Below, piece after piece: positions 8,986 to 19,249 of a DNA stretch of 64,000 nt; positions within the stretch are counted from its first letter, which is position 1; every line of letters begins with the position of its first letter. Below the pieces are notes generated by a model that was not told the origin of the DNA, searched no databases, and worked only from the letters and a program-made list of their open reading frames with translations. Both the position numbers and the translations under genes were made by a program. The stretch comes from Burkholderiales bacterium (lineage in GTDB: Bacteria > Pseudomonadota > Gammaproteobacteria > Burkholderiales > Burkholderiaceae_C), in contig RXJQ01000020.1 in NCBI GenBank assembly GCA_003963115.1, positions 1 through 64,000 on the forward strand, written 5' to 3'.

Positions 8986-9377
8986 GTCACAACCGTGCCC
9001 TGGTGGTAGAGGGCCTGCCAGCCGCCCTCTTGGCGGCGCCACACGGTCAGGCGCAAGGTGACACGCCCAGGTTGGTGCAATCGGTATGTCAATAGGTAGT
9101 GATCCCGGCCCGCCTCGCTCAGGTGGAACTGATCGGTCCGCCAGTTGGACTCGTCAGGGGGGTCCTGCTGCCTTTGCGCCAGCACGCTCAACGCAAAGGC
9201 CCGGCTGTAGCGGCGCCCCGATGCGCCCACCTCCCAGAAGTGGGGCGACACCAGCTGCTCGAACTGCGGGATGCTCGCATCTGCACAGGCCGCGTGAAAC
9301 AGCGGCTCCAGTTGCTGTAGTTCGGCCAGCACGGGCGCAAGCGCTTCAGGCGTGCTCAGGGCGGGTTCCATGTCCAT
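8982..9377 (-). CDS. DUF4440/NTF2-like small protein
   Basis: 131 aa. The pattern LEPLFHAACADASIPQFEQL, then SPHFWEVGASGRRYSR and later VTLRLTVWRRQEGGWQALYHQGT, is that of DUF4440-type NTF2 folds: a helix, a cone-shaped sheet and a C-terminal strand with conserved Trp and His. The function is unknown; many such proteins are small-ligand binders or isomerase-like. I chose the ATG at 9377, with AGGAAGGA about 11 bases upstream; a second ATG lies two codons in. The frame is open to 9452 without a better ribosome site. No export signal. Confidence 0.65.
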   Translation of the reverse strand: MDMEPALSTPEALAPVLAELQQLEPLFHAACADASIPQFEQLVSPHFWEVGASGRRYSRAFALSVLAQRQQDPPDESNWRTDQFHLSEAGRDHYLLTYRLHQPGRVTLRLTVWRRQEGGWQALYHQGTVVT

Positions 9378-9499
9378 ATCAGTTCTGATCCTTCCTGCCG
9401 AACGCATCCACGAGTTGTGCCATCTGCCGCTGGATGGCCCAGCCCTGCTCACTCACCGCGCGCAGAGCCTGCATCTGTCAAAGGGTCAGCCAGGTGGGA

Positions 9500-9892
9500 T
9501 CAAGCGACGGCATAGGGCTCCACCTTGTCATGCTCGGCCGGATCATTGCGGGCCACGATGGCGCGAGCGGCTTGCGTGTCGCTGAGGTTGATGGCCTCGT
9601 GCGGCACGCCAGGCGGCACGAACAGGAAGTCACCGGCCTCGCTGATCACCTCGTGCTCCAGTTGAGACCCCCATCTCGTGCACACCCGGCCTTCGAGCAC
9701 GTAGATGCCCGTCTCGTAGCCGATGTGCACATGTGGCTGCGCCCTGCCCGCTGGCGGGATGACGACGAGGTGCATCGACAGGCCCTGCGCCCCCACCGTT
9801 TGCCCGGAGATACCGACAAAGTACGGCAGACGCTGCTTGGTCATGACCGCCTCCTCGGGACGCAAACCCTGAACGCCTGCTTGTGTTGCCAT
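9500..9892 (-). CDS. Cupin-domain protein
   Basis: 130 aa. Both cupin motifs are present: HVH followed by E and G (PHVHIGYETGIYVLEG), and GDFLFVPPGVPH, giving a 2-His/Glu/His metal site inside a small beta-barrel. The ligand or reaction cannot be named; single-domain cupins include sugar-binding, dioxygenase and stress proteins. The start at 9892 is fixed by AGGAGG six bases upstream. It lies head to head with the chemoreceptor at 10102 across a 209-bp spacer with no other gene. Confidence 0.8.
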   Translation of the reverse strand: MATQAGVQGLRPEEAVMTKQRLPYFVGISGQTVGAQGLSMHLVVIPPAGRAQPHVHIGYETGIYVLEGRVCTRWGSQLEHEVISEAGDFLFVPPGVPHEAINLSDTQAARAIVARNDPAEHDKVEPYAVA

Positions 9893-10101
9893 GGCACGCC
9901 TCCTGATCAGGTGAGCTTGAATAGTTTGCACATCGTAAACACGCTTCCCTCGGATTGCGCTGCTGGTCGCCACCCCATATGGCTGAAAACCCAAACTTGG
10001 CTAAAGCGGACAAGAAAAAACGCCGATATGCGACAGACCGATCACAAAAAATCATTTGTGACCCCAAGTGCGTACGAATCCACACTGATCAAGGTCCACA
10101 C

Positions 10102-11769
10102 ATGTCCGTCTCAGCATCTCCCAACGCATCTTGCCTCCCCTCGTCTGCGCCTTCGGCCTCGTTTGGCGCCAGCTTTTTCGCCTACCACGGGTTCTGGGCA
10201 CCTGGCGTGCGGCTGTTTCGCGCCATCACTTTCGCGAACAAGGCCATGCTGATCTCCCTCGTTCTGTTCTTACCCTTCGTGGTACTCATGGGCTGGCAGA
10301 TGAAAAGCCAGTACGAACAGGCCCTCGATGAGCGCGAAGACGCCATCCGGCAGCACGTGGAGGTGGCCTCCAGCATGCTGTCGTGGGCCTACGAGCAGGA
10401 AAAATCTGGCCACCTGAGCCGGCAGCAGGCCCAAGACCTCGCGATCCAGACGGTGGCCAGGCTGCGCTACGACAAGAACCAGTATTTCTGGCTCAACGAC
10501 ATGCAACCGCGCATGATCATGCACCCCATCAAACCGGAACTCAATGGCAAGGACCTCAGCGAGCTGCGCGACCCCGCCGGCTTCCCGCTGTTCAAAGAAA
10601 TGGTGTCGACGGTTTCTCAGCATGGTCGTGGCTTCGTGCGCTACCAGTGGCCCAGGCCGGGCAGCGAGCAGGCAGTACCGAAGATATCGTTCGTGCAAGG
10701 TTTCGAGCCATGGGGCTGGATCATCGGCACGGGCGCCTACATCGATGACCTGGATCAGGCGTTCAAGCATCAGCTGATCCTGGTGGGCAGCATCATCGCG
10801 ATGGGCGTGCTGGTGGCCGGCTACCTCTTCATCTGCTTCTACAAGGTGATGGACGGCGGACTGAAGGAAACCCGCCGCCACCTGCGTGCGATCACCACCG
10901 GCGACCTGACGACCTCGCCCAAGCCATGGGGCAAGGATGAAGCCGCCGACCTCATGCTGGAGTTACGCACCATGCAGGATTCGCTGCGTCACATGGTGCT
11001 GCAGGTGCGGCAATCCAGCAGCCAGATCGTGCGCTCCAGCAGTGAGATCGCCGGTGGGGCCATGGACCTGTCCAGCCGCACGGAGCAAGCCGCCGCCAAC
11101 CTCGAAGAAACCGCAGCCTCCATGGAGCAGATCACCTCCACGGTGCAGAACTCGGCCGACAACACCAACGAAGCCTCTCAGGTGGCACAGCGCAATGCCA
11201 GCAAGGCCTCGGATGGCGGCAAGGCCATGGAGGCCGTGGTGCAGCGCATGGAGGCCATCCGCACCTCATCGGCCAAGATCAGCGAGATCATCTCCACCAT
11301 CGACGGCATCGCCTTCCAGACCAACATCCTGGCGCTCAATGCCGCCGTCGAAGCAGCCCGAGCTGGCGAACAGGGTCGAGGCTTTGCCGTGGTGGCCAGC
11401 GAAGTGCGCATGCTGGCTCAGCGCAGCGCCAATGCCGCCAAGGAGATCAAGACCATCCTCGTCAAGAGCGTAGAGGAAGTGGAAGCAGGTACCACGGTGG
11501 TCAAGGAGGCAGGTGCCGCGATTGAGGAAATCGTCGAGACTTCTCAGCGGGTCAACCAGTTGCTGGCGGAAGTGGCCAGCGGTGCCCGGGAACAGAACAA
11601 CGGCATCGAGCAGATCGGCATGGCCGTGCATGACCTCGATCGCATGACGCAGCAAAACGCCGCCCTGGTGGAACAGACGGCCGCCGCAGCATCCACCATG
11701 CAGAATCAGGCTCATGCACTCTCAGAAGAGGTGGCCCGCTTCAAGATACCCAGCAGCTACACGCTTTGA
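10102..11769 (+). CDS. Methyl-accepting chemotaxis protein with periplasmic single Cache domain
   Basis: 555 aa. A first membrane helix (about 47-68) precedes a periplasmic sCache_2-type domain (about 72-215, with the NQYFWLND and [12 protein letters not shown] signatures), then a second helix (about 222-245), a HAMP domain and a cytoplasmic signalling domain. The conserved hairpin tip ([20 protein letters not shown]) binds CheA/CheW. Cache domains of this type often sense small organic acids, but the ligand is unknown. AAGGTCC precedes the ATG by about five bases. An in-frame extension to 9955 has no ribosome site. The last 13 bp overlap the 3' end of convergent fahA. Confidence 0.9.
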   Translation: MSVSASPNASCLPSSAPSASFGASFFAYHGFWAPGVRLFRAITFANKAMLISLVLFLPFVVLMGWQMKSQYEQALDEREDAIRQHVEVASSMLSWAYEQEKSGHLSRQQAQDLAIQTVARLRYDKNQYFWLNDMQPRMIMHPIKPELNGKDLSELRDPAGFPLFKEMVSTVSQHGRGFVRYQWPRPGSEQAVPKISFVQGFEPWGWIIGTGAYIDDLDQAFKHQLILVGSIIAMGVLVAGYLFICFYKVMDGGLKETRRHLRAITTGDLTTSPKPWGKDEAADLMLELRTMQDSLRHMVLQVRQSSSQIVRSSSEIAGGAMDLSSRTEQAAANLEETAASMEQITSTVQNSADNTNEASQVAQRNASKASDGGKAMEAVVQRMEAIRTSSAKISEIISTIDGIAFQTNILALNAAVEAARAGEQGRGFAVVASEVRMLAQRSANAAKEIKTILVKSVEEVEAGTTVVKEAGAAIEEIVETSQRVNQLLAEVASGAREQNNGIEQIGMAVHDLDRMTQQNAALVEQTAAAASTMQNQAHALSEEVARFKIPSSYTL

Positions 11770-13082
11770 TCTGCTGGCATCGCGCGGGCAGGCAACACGG
11801 TGCCGCTGAGCGAACCAAAACCGATGCGGGCGGCGCCCGGCCGCTCGCACCAGGCCTTGAAGACCACGGTGTCGCCATCTTCCAGAAAGCCGCGCTGCTC
11901 GCCACTGTGCAGCAACAGCGGCTTGCGCCCACCCTCGGTCAACTCCAGCAGGCAGCCCGCTTCGCTCAACTCGGGACCGGACTGCGTGCCACTGCCCAGC
12001 AGGTCGCCCGCTTGCAGATTGCAGCCATTGACGGTGTGGTGCGTCACCATCTGCGCGATGCTCCAGTAGCTGTGCCTGAAGCTGCTGCTTGACAGTCGCT
12101 GAGGTCCGCGCCCTTGCTGGCGCATGGCCGCTGTCTGCAAGGCCGCTTCGAGCTGGATGTCCAGGCTGCCTTGCGCACGGTTCGTTTGGCTGTCCAGATA
12201 GGCCAGCGGTTGCGGGTCAGCCGGGTCTCGGGTCCAGGGCAGGCGATAGGGCTCCAGCGCCTCCATGGTGACGATCCACGGCGAGATGCTGGTAGCGAAG
12301 TTCTTGGCCAGGAAGGGGCCCAGCGGCTGGTACTCCCAGCCCTGGATTTCGCGTGCGGACCAGTCGTTGAGCAAACACAGGCCAAAGACGTGGGCTTGGG
12401 CCTTATCCAGCGAAATGGGCTGACCCAAGGCATTGCCCGTGCCGATGAAGATGCCAAGCTCCAGTTCGTAGTCCAGCCTGGCCGTGGGCGACAACACGGG
12501 CTGCTCGCTGCCCGGTGGCATGCGCTGGCCAAGGGGCCGCTGGATGGAACGGCCTGAGACGAGGATGGACGACGCGCGCCCGTGATAGGCGATCGGCAGC
12601 CATTTGTAGTTGGGCAGCAGGGGCTGATCAGGGCGGAACAAACGCCCTACCCTCGTGGCATGGTGGATGGAGGCGTAGAAGTCCGTGTAGTCGCCAATGT
12701 GCGCCGGCAAGGCGTACTCGGCTTCGTCTTGCGGGATCAAGCACGAGCGCAGGCTTTCGTCACCGCCGTGCCGCAAGGCGCGTGACAAGGCCAGGCGCAG
12801 GGCATGCCAGTGGCGCGGCCCCATGGCCATGAAGGTGTTGAGCGTGGTGGCGCTGCAAGCTGCGGCGGCCTCATCCGCCTCTGCGCTGAACAGGCCACGT
12901 GCATGGACTTGAGCCAGATCCACGATGGCATCGCCAATGGCCACGCCGGCGCGCCAAGCCTCCTCACGGCCTGCACAGCGAAAGATGGCAAAGGGCAGGT
13001 TCTGGATGGGGAAGTCGCCGCCAGGCTCGTTGGCGCTGTCCAGCCAGCTTGTCAAGACCGGGTCGTGGGTTTCGTTCATCAT
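11757..13082 (-). CDS. fahA: Fumarylacetoacetase
   Basis: 441 aa, close to the usual length. It hydrolyses 4-fumarylacetoacetate to fumarate and acetoacetate, the last step of tyrosine/homogentisate breakdown. Recognisable segments are the N-terminal SH3-like FAA domain, the catalytic region [16 protein letters not shown], the metal-binding [11 protein letters not shown] and [15 protein letters not shown], and [13 protein letters not shown]. It is the last gene of hpd-hmgA-fahA, 18 bp after hmgA. Start choice lies between adjacent ATGs at 13082 and 13079 and a GTG at 13088; none has a good ribosome site, so coupling to hmgA is likely. Confidence 0.95.
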   Translation of the reverse strand: MMNETHDPVLTSWLDSANEPGGDFPIQNLPFAIFRCAGREEAWRAGVAIGDAIVDLAQVHARGLFSAEADEAAAACSATTLNTFMAMGPRHWHALRLALSRALRHGGDESLRSCLIPQDEAEYALPAHIGDYTDFYASIHHATRVGRLFRPDQPLLPNYKWLPIAYHGRASSILVSGRSIQRPLGQRMPPGSEQPVLSPTARLDYELELGIFIGTGNALGQPISLDKAQAHVFGLCLLNDWSAREIQGWEYQPLGPFLAKNFATSISPWIVTMEALEPYRLPWTRDPADPQPLAYLDSQTNRAQGSLDIQLEAALQTAAMRQQGRGPQRLSSSSFRHSYWSIAQMVTHHTVNGCNLQAGDLLGSGTQSGPELSEAGCLLELTEGGRKPLLLHSGEQRGFLEDGDTVVFKAWCERPGAARIGFGSLSGTVLPARAMPADQSV

Positions 13083-13100
13083 GGGCACGTCATGAGCACG

Positions 13101-14414
13101 TCATGGGCAATCGGGGTCGAAGTGCTTCTTCAGGCCCCGCCAGCACTGCGCGTAGTCGCCCTGGAGCAAGGGTGTCTGAAGCGCGAAGGCTGTGGGCCGC
13201 AGCACGCAGCGGGTCTCGAACATGAAGGCCATGGTGTCGGTGATGAGCTGAGGCTGCGTGGTGTCAGCATGGCTGGCCTTCTGGAAGGTATCGGCATCAG
13301 GCCCATGGCCGCTCATGCAGTTGTGCAGGCTGGCGCCACCGGGCACAAAGCCTGCGGCCTTGGCATCGTACTGGCCATGGATCAGGCCCATGAACTCGCT
13401 GGCCACATTGCGGTGGAACCATGGCGGCCTGAAGGTGTCGCGCATGGCCAGGATGCGCGGTGGGAAGATCACGAAGTCCAGCGCGTCCACGCCTGGCGTG
13501 TCGCTCACCGATTGCAGCACCGTGAAGATGGACGGATCGGGGTGGTCGAAGCTGATGGAACCGATGGTGTTGAAGCGCCGCAGGTCATAGCGCATGGGTA
13601 CGTGGTTGCCATGCCAGGCCACCACATCCAATGGCGAGTGGTCGATGCGGGCCTGCCACAGACGCCCCATGAACTTGGCGACAAGTTGAAAGTCGCCTTC
13701 CAAGTCTTCATAAGCGGCATGGGGTGCGAAAAAATCGCGCGGCTGGGCCAGGCCGTTGGCCCCGATTGGGCCCAGGTCCGGCAGGCGCAAGGGGGAGCCG
13801 AAGTTCTCGCACACATAGCCTCGTGCCGCGCCATCTGGCAGCTCGATGCGGCAACGCACGCCACGCGGGATCAGCGCGATCTCCTGCGGGCCGATCTCCA
13901 GCAGGCCAAACTCGGTATGCAGGCGCAATCGCCCTTGCTGCGGCACCAGCAGCAACTCACCATCGGCGTCATAGAAGTAGCGGGCAATCATCGAGCGGTT
14001 GGCCGCATAGAGATGGATGGCACAGCCGCTTTGGGCATCCGCGCTGCCGTTGCCCGCCATGGTGACGAGCCCGTCGACGAAATCAGTGGGCTGCTCGTCC
14101 GCAGGCAATGGCAAAGGGCCCCATCGCAGTTGATTGGGCGATGCAGGCACGGACGTGAAATCGCTGACCAGACCGGTGTGGCTCAAAGGTTCGAAAGGCC
14201 CGTGCATGGCGGCCGGCCGGATGCGGTAGAGCCATGAGCGGCGGTTGTCGGCGCGCGGTGCCGTGAAGGCCGTGCCCGAGATCTGCTCTGCATACAGGCC
14301 ATAGGGGCAACGCTGCGGTGAGTTGCGCCCCGTGGGCAAGGCGCCTGGCAGTGCTTCGCTGCTGAGCTGGTTGCCGAAGCCGCAGAGCGTGGTCTGGTCG
14401 TCCATGGATGTCAT
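13101..14414 (-). CDS. hmgA: Homogentisate 1,2-dioxygenase
   Basis: 437 aa, full length. It opens the ring of homogentisate with O2 to give 4-maleylacetoacetate. The non-haem iron ligands lie in [18 protein letters not shown] (His and Glu) and in [14 protein letters not shown] (His). The N-terminus ([16 protein letters not shown]) is typical. GAGG four bases before the ATG fixes the start, and only 6 bp separate it from hpd. Product release requires maleylacetoacetate isomerase, which is not encoded in this window. Confidence 0.97.
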   Translation of the reverse strand: MTSMDDQTTLCGFGNQLSSEALPGALPTGRNSPQRCPYGLYAEQISGTAFTAPRADNRRSWLYRIRPAAMHGPFEPLSHTGLVSDFTSVPASPNQLRWGPLPLPADEQPTDFVDGLVTMAGNGSADAQSGCAIHLYAANRSMIARYFYDADGELLLVPQQGRLRLHTEFGLLEIGPQEIALIPRGVRCRIELPDGAARGYVCENFGSPLRLPDLGPIGANGLAQPRDFFAPHAAYEDLEGDFQLVAKFMGRLWQARIDHSPLDVVAWHGNHVPMRYDLRRFNTIGSISFDHPDPSIFTVLQSVSDTPGVDALDFVIFPPRILAMRDTFRPPWFHRNVASEFMGLIHGQYDAKAAGFVPGGASLHNCMSGHGPDADTFQKASHADTTQPQLITDTMAFMFETRCVLRPTAFALQTPLLQGDYAQCWRGLKKHFDPDCP

Positions 14415-14420
14415 CGCGCC

Positions 14421-15518
14421 TCACCCCTGCGTGGCCAGCACCCCGCGGCGCATCTGGTCCAGCTCGATCGATTCGAACAAGGCCTTGAAGTTGCCCTCGC
14501 CAAAGCCCTCATTGCCCATGCGCTGGATGAACTCGAAGAAGATGGGGCCGAGCTGGTTCTCGGTGAAGATCTGCAGCAGCAAGGCCTCTTTCGTGCCGTC
14601 GATGAGGATCTTGCGCCGCTTGAGTTCCGGCACGGACTGCCCATGGCCGGGAATGCGCTTGTCGATCAGCTCGTAGTAGGTATCGACCGTGTCCAGCATG
14701 CGCACGCCGCTGGTGCGCATGGCATCCACGGTGCGGCCAAGGTCCGAGCTGCTGAGCGCAATGTGCTGGATGCCCTCACCTTGGTAGGCATCCAGGTATT
14801 CCTGGATCTGCCCCGGCTTCTCGTTGCCCTCCTCGTTGATGGGAATGCGGATGAGGCCGCAAGGTGAGGTCATGGCCTTGGACTTCACGCCGGTCACCTG
14901 CCCTTCGATGTCGAAGTAGCGGATCTCGCGGAAGTTGAAGAAGCGCTGGTAGAACGCCGCCCATTCGGCCATGCGACCGCGGTGGACGTTATGCGTCAGG
15001 TGGTCGATGGCGACCAGGCCATGCCCAAGCGGGTTGGGGTGGGCACCCGGCAGAGGCTCGAAGTCCACGTCGTAGATGCCGATGTTGCCGATGGCACCGG
15101 GTGCCGCACCGTCCTTGCCTCGCCAGCGGTCCACCAAGTAGATCAGTGAATCGCCCACGCCCTTGATGGCGGGAATGTTGAGCTCCATCTGGCCGCTTTG
15201 CCGGTCCACGCCCCATGCCCCCAGGTCCAGGGCACGCTTGTAGGCCAGGGCCGCATCCTGCACGCGAAAGGCAATGGCACATACCGACGGCCCATGCAGC
15301 CGCGCAAAGCGTTGTCCAAAGGAATCGGGCTCGGCGTTGATGACGAAGTTGATCTGGCCCTGGCGGTAGAGCGTGACCTTCTTGTGCCGATGTCGAGCAA
15401 TGGGCACGAAGCCCATGTGCTCGAAAGTCAGGCCCATGGCCTGAGGATCAGGTGCGGCGAATTCGACGAACTCGAAGCCCGCCGTGCCCATCGGGTTGTC
15501 CCAGGTGTCGATTGCCAT
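14421..15518 (-). CDS. hpd: 4-hydroxyphenylpyruvate dioxygenase
   Basis: 365 aa with two vicinal-oxygen-chelate domains. It converts 4-hydroxyphenylpyruvate to homogentisate. The C-terminal Fe(II) ligands are seen in IDHLTHNV (His), GIQHIALSS (His) and FFEFIQR (Glu), and the C-terminal helix has the expected GFGEGNFKALFESIE signature. First gene of the hpd-hmgA-fahA unit. GAGGAG lies six bases before the ATG at 15518; it abuts an earlier in-frame ATG at 15524, so 15518 is preferred. Confidence 0.96.
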   Translation of the reverse strand: MAIDTWDNPMGTAGFEFVEFAAPDPQAMGLTFEHMGFVPIARHRHKKVTLYRQGQINFVINAEPDSFGQRFARLHGPSVCAIAFRVQDAALAYKRALDLGAWGVDRQSGQMELNIPAIKGVGDSLIYLVDRWRGKDGAAPGAIGNIGIYDVDFEPLPGAHPNPLGHGLVAIDHLTHNVHRGRMAEWAAFYQRFFNFREIRYFDIEGQVTGVKSKAMTSPCGLIRIPINEEGNEKPGQIQEYLDAYQGEGIQHIALSSSDLGRTVDAMRTSGVRMLDTVDTYYELIDKRIPGHGQSVPELKRRKILIDGTKEALLLQIFTENQLGPIFFEFIQRMGNEGFGEGNFKALFESIELDQMRRGVLATQG

Positions 15519-15720
15519 GTGCATCTCCTCGAACCACCAAGCGGTGCTGTAGCCAGTGTAGCCATCCGGCGGATGGTCCGGGGCCTCTGATTGCGGTCAT
15601 TCCTGACACCTGATTCAGCAATGGGCATCGGCATCCGGCTGATTGGGGGCTAACCCGCATCAATGCGTCGTGCCCAACAGGTCCGCTTTCAGGCTTTCGT
15701 CGATCATGACTGTGCCCCTT
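15519..15720 (-). promoter_or_regulatory. Probable promoter region of the hpd-hmgA-fahA operon
   Basis: This 202-bp spacer holds no gene. It contains the inverted repeat CCATCC-GGC-GGATGG (15562-15576), about 45 bp before the hpd start, a candidate operator or leader hairpin. No confident -10/-35 pair was found by eye. Confidence 0.35.
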
Positions 15721-16815
15721 TCAAAACAACTTGACGATACGCACCTGCTGGAAGGTGCCGTGCTTGGCATATTGAGAGTCGACCGTGCGCATGTTTTGCA
15801 GCGTCATCACCGCGTCCAGACCAGGGATGCGGGTCGTGAAAAACACACCTGCGTTGGTTGATGCATAGCGCATGGCCCCATAGCTGTTCCCGGAATCGTC
15901 CTGCACCTGACGCACCACCACGCTGTGCAGACCGATTGGCCCCAGTGGCGTCATGTAGGCCAGAGCCGCTTCAAGGCCGACCCAATTGCCGCTGCGCAAC
16001 TGGTTGTCTTCGTTGCGGCTGTTGATGCCCACGGTGAGCTTGGTCGCCAGGGACAGATCGGGGCGCGGTAGCCAGGCTACCTGCACGGCTGGCCGGAAAG
16101 TGTAGAAGTTGCCATAGCCAATGTCGGGCCCCGCCTTGGACTGATAGCGCCCTGTTGGCAACACGACCGATGCACCCACCAAGAGCCGCAACTGCTCGGT
16201 CGTCATCAACCAGCCGCCTTGCAGCTCAACGTCGCCCAGCCCGTCCACCTTGTCTGACTCGGCATCTGCGGAGCCATGGACCTGGCTCATGTAGTTCGCA
16301 TCGAACTGCTGCGTCACGGCGGTCTTTGCTGCCTGGGAGGGCAAGGTCGAGCTGGGCCAGTTCAGGGCCGGTGGCGTTGCGCTGGCGCTGAAGCGCTGAT
16401 CCTTCACGCCGTAGGGCACGTTGAGCAGCCACGCCAAGCGCCCACCACCAAAGCGTTCAGTCGTCACGTAGCCAATGCCCAGGTTGTACAGATCGAAAAG
16501 GCCTGTTGCGTTGACTTGTACATTGTTGGCGCCATAGCTTGGGTTGGCTGCGGACGGCAAGCCAGGCACATTGACCGTGCCCCCTGGTGTGGTCGTTTGC
16601 AAGGCATTGCCGTCACCGCCCGTCACCTTGGAAATCCTGACGTGGGTAGCCGCGATGCCGACAGCCAGGCCAGCCTGATCGGGTGGAACAAACATCTCAC
16701 CCCCCAAGGAGCCAGAGATGTTGTAGCGCACCTGAAAGCCTTCTGCCGCCAGGGCTGAATTCATCATGCATGCCGAGCCGATGAACAAGGCGCAGGCAAA
16801 GGGAAGCCGTTTCAT
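15721..16815 (-). CDS. MetA-pathway phenol degradation-type outer-membrane protein
   Basis: 364 aa. A signal peptide (ending near ALAAEG) precedes a beta-strand-rich protein with alternating aromatic residues and a terminal Phe (RIVKLF), typical of outer-membrane barrels. The pattern GLGDVELQGGWLM, ...VVLPTGRYQ... and late strand FTTRIPGLDAVMTLQNMRTVDSQ-like segments match the Phenol_MetA_deg family, often found beside aromatic catabolic genes and thought to help uptake of hydrophobic substrates. It lies downstream of and on the same strand as the amidohydrolase at 16935, so may be co-transcribed. The ATG at 16815 has AGGAG eight bases upstream; 16819-16821 is an alternative ATG too close to that site. 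Confidence 0.8.
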   Translation of the reverse strand: MKRLPFACALFIGSACMMNSALAAEGFQVRYNISGSLGGEMFVPPDQAGLAVGIAATHVRISKVTGGDGNALQTTTPGGTVNVPGLPSAANPSYGANNVQVNATGLFDLYNLGIGYVTTERFGGGRLAWLLNVPYGVKDQRFSASATPPALNWPSSTLPSQAAKTAVTQQFDANYMSQVHGSADAESDKVDGLGDVELQGGWLMTTEQLRLLVGASVVLPTGRYQSKAGPDIGYGNFYTFRPAVQVAWLPRPDLSLATKLTVGINSRNEDNQLRSGNWVGLEAALAYMTPLGPIGLHSVVVRQVQDDSGNSYGAMRYASTNAGVFFTTRIPGLDAVMTLQNMRTVDSQYAKHGTFQQVRIVKLF

Positions 16816-16934
16816 GGACATGTCTCCTGTCTAGGTCTGAACAATGGGCGTCGAACGGGCATGGGCAGGCCCAGCCTCGGGCCGCATCGACGCGGCCGTG
16901 GCGATGTTCGAGATGAGTGAAGTGCGGGAAGCGC

Positions 16935-18011
16935 TTAGCGGTTACGCGCCTGATCTGCGAGCGCGATCACCGATCGGATGGCCGCATGTTTGATGCGGTC
17001 GCGCAGGCTGGGTGCTTGGGGCTTGGCAATGCTGGCCACATACTCTTGGTCCAGTGCAAGCCGTGGGAACAAGGCCAGAGCGTTGTCTCGGTTGATGGCG
17101 GCCTGCTCTTGTGCGGTGAACACTTTTAACTCGGCAAGTTGCTTGGTCTGCAAGCCGGTCACAGGCTCAGGCGCAAATGGAAAGTCACTGCCAAACAGAA
17201 TCTTGGACGGCCCGACCAGTTCATTGAGCGCGGCCATGGCAAATGGTGATGGCGACAAGGCCGTGTCAAACCAGAAGCGCTTCAGATAGTTCAGCACGCC
17301 CTGTGGCGCCTTGTCCGCATACTGCGGCAGCATGTTCGCCAGTGACAGCCGCCACGCAACGTAGGGCGTGAATCCGCCGGCATGGGCCAGTATCCAGCGT
17401 ATGCGCGGGTAGCGCTCCATCGTGCCCGACAAGATGAGATTGGTAGCGGCACGCGTGGTGTCGCACAGGAACTCGACCAGGAAGCCTGGCGTGTTCAACC
17501 TCAACGTGGTGCTGGTGGCGTGCAGATTGGGATGCACAAAGACCGTGGCATCCCGCTTGTCCAGCTCGGCCATCAGCTCATTGAAGCGTGCATCGCCAAG
17601 GAAATAGCCGTCTGAGCTACCCAACAGCACGATCCCGTCGGCCTTCAGCTGGTCCAGCGCACGGATCGCTTCAGCACAAGCGGCTTCCGTGAAGGGCATG
17701 GGCAAAAGGGCAAAGAAGCCGAAGCGATCTGGGTGACGTCGTGCTACATCCACGCAGAAGTCATTGCAGGCCTGAGCCAGGGACACGGCCCGGCTGGCAT
17801 TGCCAAAGTAGACGCCCGGCGCGGACAAGGACAACAAGGCGGTTTGAATGCCCTGCAGATCCATGACGTCCAGCGAGCGCCTGGGCGACCATTCCGGCAA
17901 CGGCGCCCCCGCCACGAGCGACTGCCCCTGGTCCTTCATCGCCCGGGCAAACGCTGGTGGCACGACGTGGTGGTGAACATCAATGCGGAAAGGTGAAGTA
18001 GGCGATTTCAT
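16935..18011 (-). CDS. ACMSD-like amidohydrolase/decarboxylase
   Basis: 358 aa TIM-barrel metal-dependent hydrolase. The N-terminal HHH motif (IDVHHHVVPP) replaces the usual HxH metal pair; ATVFVHPN (His), WILAHAGGFTPY (His) and ILFGSDFPFAP (Asp) supply the other metal and catalytic residues. Family members decarboxylate aromatic acids or ring-cleavage products (ACMSD, gamma-resorcylate or 5-carboxyvanillate decarboxylases) or hydrate or hydrolyse them. The exact substrate cannot be read. It is a paralogue of the gene at 26920 but cytoplasmic (no signal peptide). Divergent from the AraC-type regulator across 105 bp. The start at 18011 has no strong ribosome site. Confidence 0.82.
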   Translation of the reverse strand: MKSPTSPFRIDVHHHVVPPAFARAMKDQGQSLVAGAPLPEWSPRRSLDVMDLQGIQTALLSLSAPGVYFGNASRAVSLAQACNDFCVDVARRHPDRFGFFALLPMPFTEAACAEAIRALDQLKADGIVLLGSSDGYFLGDARFNELMAELDKRDATVFVHPNLHATSTTLRLNTPGFLVEFLCDTTRAATNLILSGTMERYPRIRWILAHAGGFTPYVAWRLSLANMLPQYADKAPQGVLNYLKRFWFDTALSPSPFAMAALNELVGPSKILFGSDFPFAPEPVTGLQTKQLAELKVFTAQEQAAINRDNALALFPRLALDQEYVASIAKPQAPSLRDRIKHAAIRSVIALADQARNR

Positions 18012-18116
18012 GGTCAAGCAATTCAAGTGGCTGATGCACATTGTCAAAATCGGGCGCATGATCTGCATGTCATTTCAGGTCACCGATGCGGATTCCCGCA
18101 CTGTTCAGGGCGAGCC

Positions 18117-19151
18117 ATGATTTCCTATCCCGATTCAGTCCCCGGGTTTCACCTGAATGGCCTCGTCACTTGCCTGCGCGCCGAGGGCGTGCCGTGTGAC
18201 CAGATCCTGGAGGCGCATCGCGTATCGCCACAAGCACTGGCGTTGCCCGGGGCACGCGTGCCCCGCGCGGTCATGGCCGCGGTGCTATTGAGCCTGCGTG
18301 CGTACACAGGCCGAGACGATCTGGGCTTTGAGATGGGCATGCAGACCGATCTGACAAAGGCACCCCTGCTGGGCCAACTCTTCCTGAGCTCGCGCACCTT
18401 GGGTGACAGCCTCCAGCGCGTGGCACCCTATATGCCGCTGCTGACACCGTCATTCAAGATGACGTGCGCCTACCGCGATGACCAGCAGCTCATCGTGAGC
18501 ATGAAGCCTGTTCGGCCCATACCTTATGACATCGCCAAGCTGGCGCTGGAGACCTTCGTGGTGGGTGCCTGCCGGACGATGCAACGGTTGCTGCCTCATC
18601 ACGCGATTGCGCTGCAAGCGCTGGTCAGTTGGCCCCGGCCTACCCATCACCATCGCTACGCGGCCCTGCCACATACCCAGATCACCTATCAAGCCGATCT
18701 GAACGAGATGAGTGCCTGTCTGGTGCTGGCCAAGGACGTAGCGGCCACTGCACTGCCGCAGGCCAATGAGGCGCTCAGCGCTGAACTGCGAGATGCCTGT
18801 GCCCGCCAACTGCAGTTGCTCGAGGGGCTGCACCCCTGGGCCGAGTGGATCTCGCACATCCTCGATGTGGTGGAGGACCACCTGCCCAGTCTGGCCGAGC
18901 TGGCTGGCCTGATGGGCATTTCCGTTCGCACCCTCACCAGGCACCTGGAAACCGAAGGCGTCAGTTTCCGGGCATTGGCCATGGACATCCGCCACCGGCG
19001 TGCCTGTGCCTTGCTGAGCGGCACGGACATGAGCATCTCGGAGATCGCCCGCATCCTGGGCTACACCGACAGCGCCAACTTTTCCAGAGCGTTCAAGCGT
19101 TCGGCCGGCTTGTCACCGCAGCATTTCCGGGAGCGAATGGGAACTGGCTGA
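18117..19151 (+). CDS. AraC-family transcriptional regulator (Arabinose_bd-type N-terminus)
   Basis: 344 aa. The N-terminal about 200 residues resemble the effector domain of OruR-like AraC regulators, with the LRAYTGRDDLGFEMGMQ region. The C-terminal about 85 residues hold two helix-turn-helix units (LAELAGLMGISVRTLTRHLE and ISEIARILGYTDSANFSRAF). Placed between the divergent amidohydrolase and the meta-cleavage operon, it is the obvious candidate activator of either or both; the effector is unknown. CAGGGCGAG precedes the ATG. An in-frame upstream extension to 18027 would use up most of the promoter spacer. Confidence 0.88.
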   Translation: MISYPDSVPGFHLNGLVTCLRAEGVPCDQILEAHRVSPQALALPGARVPRAVMAAVLLSLRAYTGRDDLGFEMGMQTDLTKAPLLGQLFLSSRTLGDSLQRVAPYMPLLTPSFKMTCAYRDDQQLIVSMKPVRPIPYDIAKLALETFVVGACRTMQRLLPHHAIALQALVSWPRPTHHHRYAALPHTQITYQADLNEMSACLVLAKDVAATALPQANEALSAELRDACARQLQLLEGLHPWAEWISHILDVVEDHLPSLAELAGLMGISVRTLTRHLETEGVSFRALAMDIRHRRACALLSGTDMSISEIARILGYTDSANFSRAFKRSAGLSPQHFRERMGTG

Positions 19152-19192
19152 ACACGCCGTGACATTGTTCTCATCAGCGCAAGGGAGCTTGG

Positions 19193-19221
19193 TTGACCAA
19201 TTTGAACACATGTGTTCAAAT
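19193..19221 (+). promoter_or_regulatory. Promoter with 22-bp palindromic operator before the meta-cleavage operon
   Basis: Perfect palindrome at 19200-19221 with arms ATTTGAACA and TGTTCAAAT around CATG. It lies between and overlaps a candidate -35 TTGACC (19193-19198) and a -10 TCAAAT (19216-19221) with a 17-bp spacer. This placement suggests that a dimeric repressor blocks RNA polymerase. The same motif recurs at 26850-26871. Confidence 0.7.
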
Positions 19222-19249
19222 AAAGTCATACAGATGCATTTTCGACTCA

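Noticed and set aside
12804-14237. Plus-strand open frame of 477 codons opposite hmgA and fahA
   Set aside because: Both opposing genes are textbook enzymes with metal ligands; this frame is a shadow.
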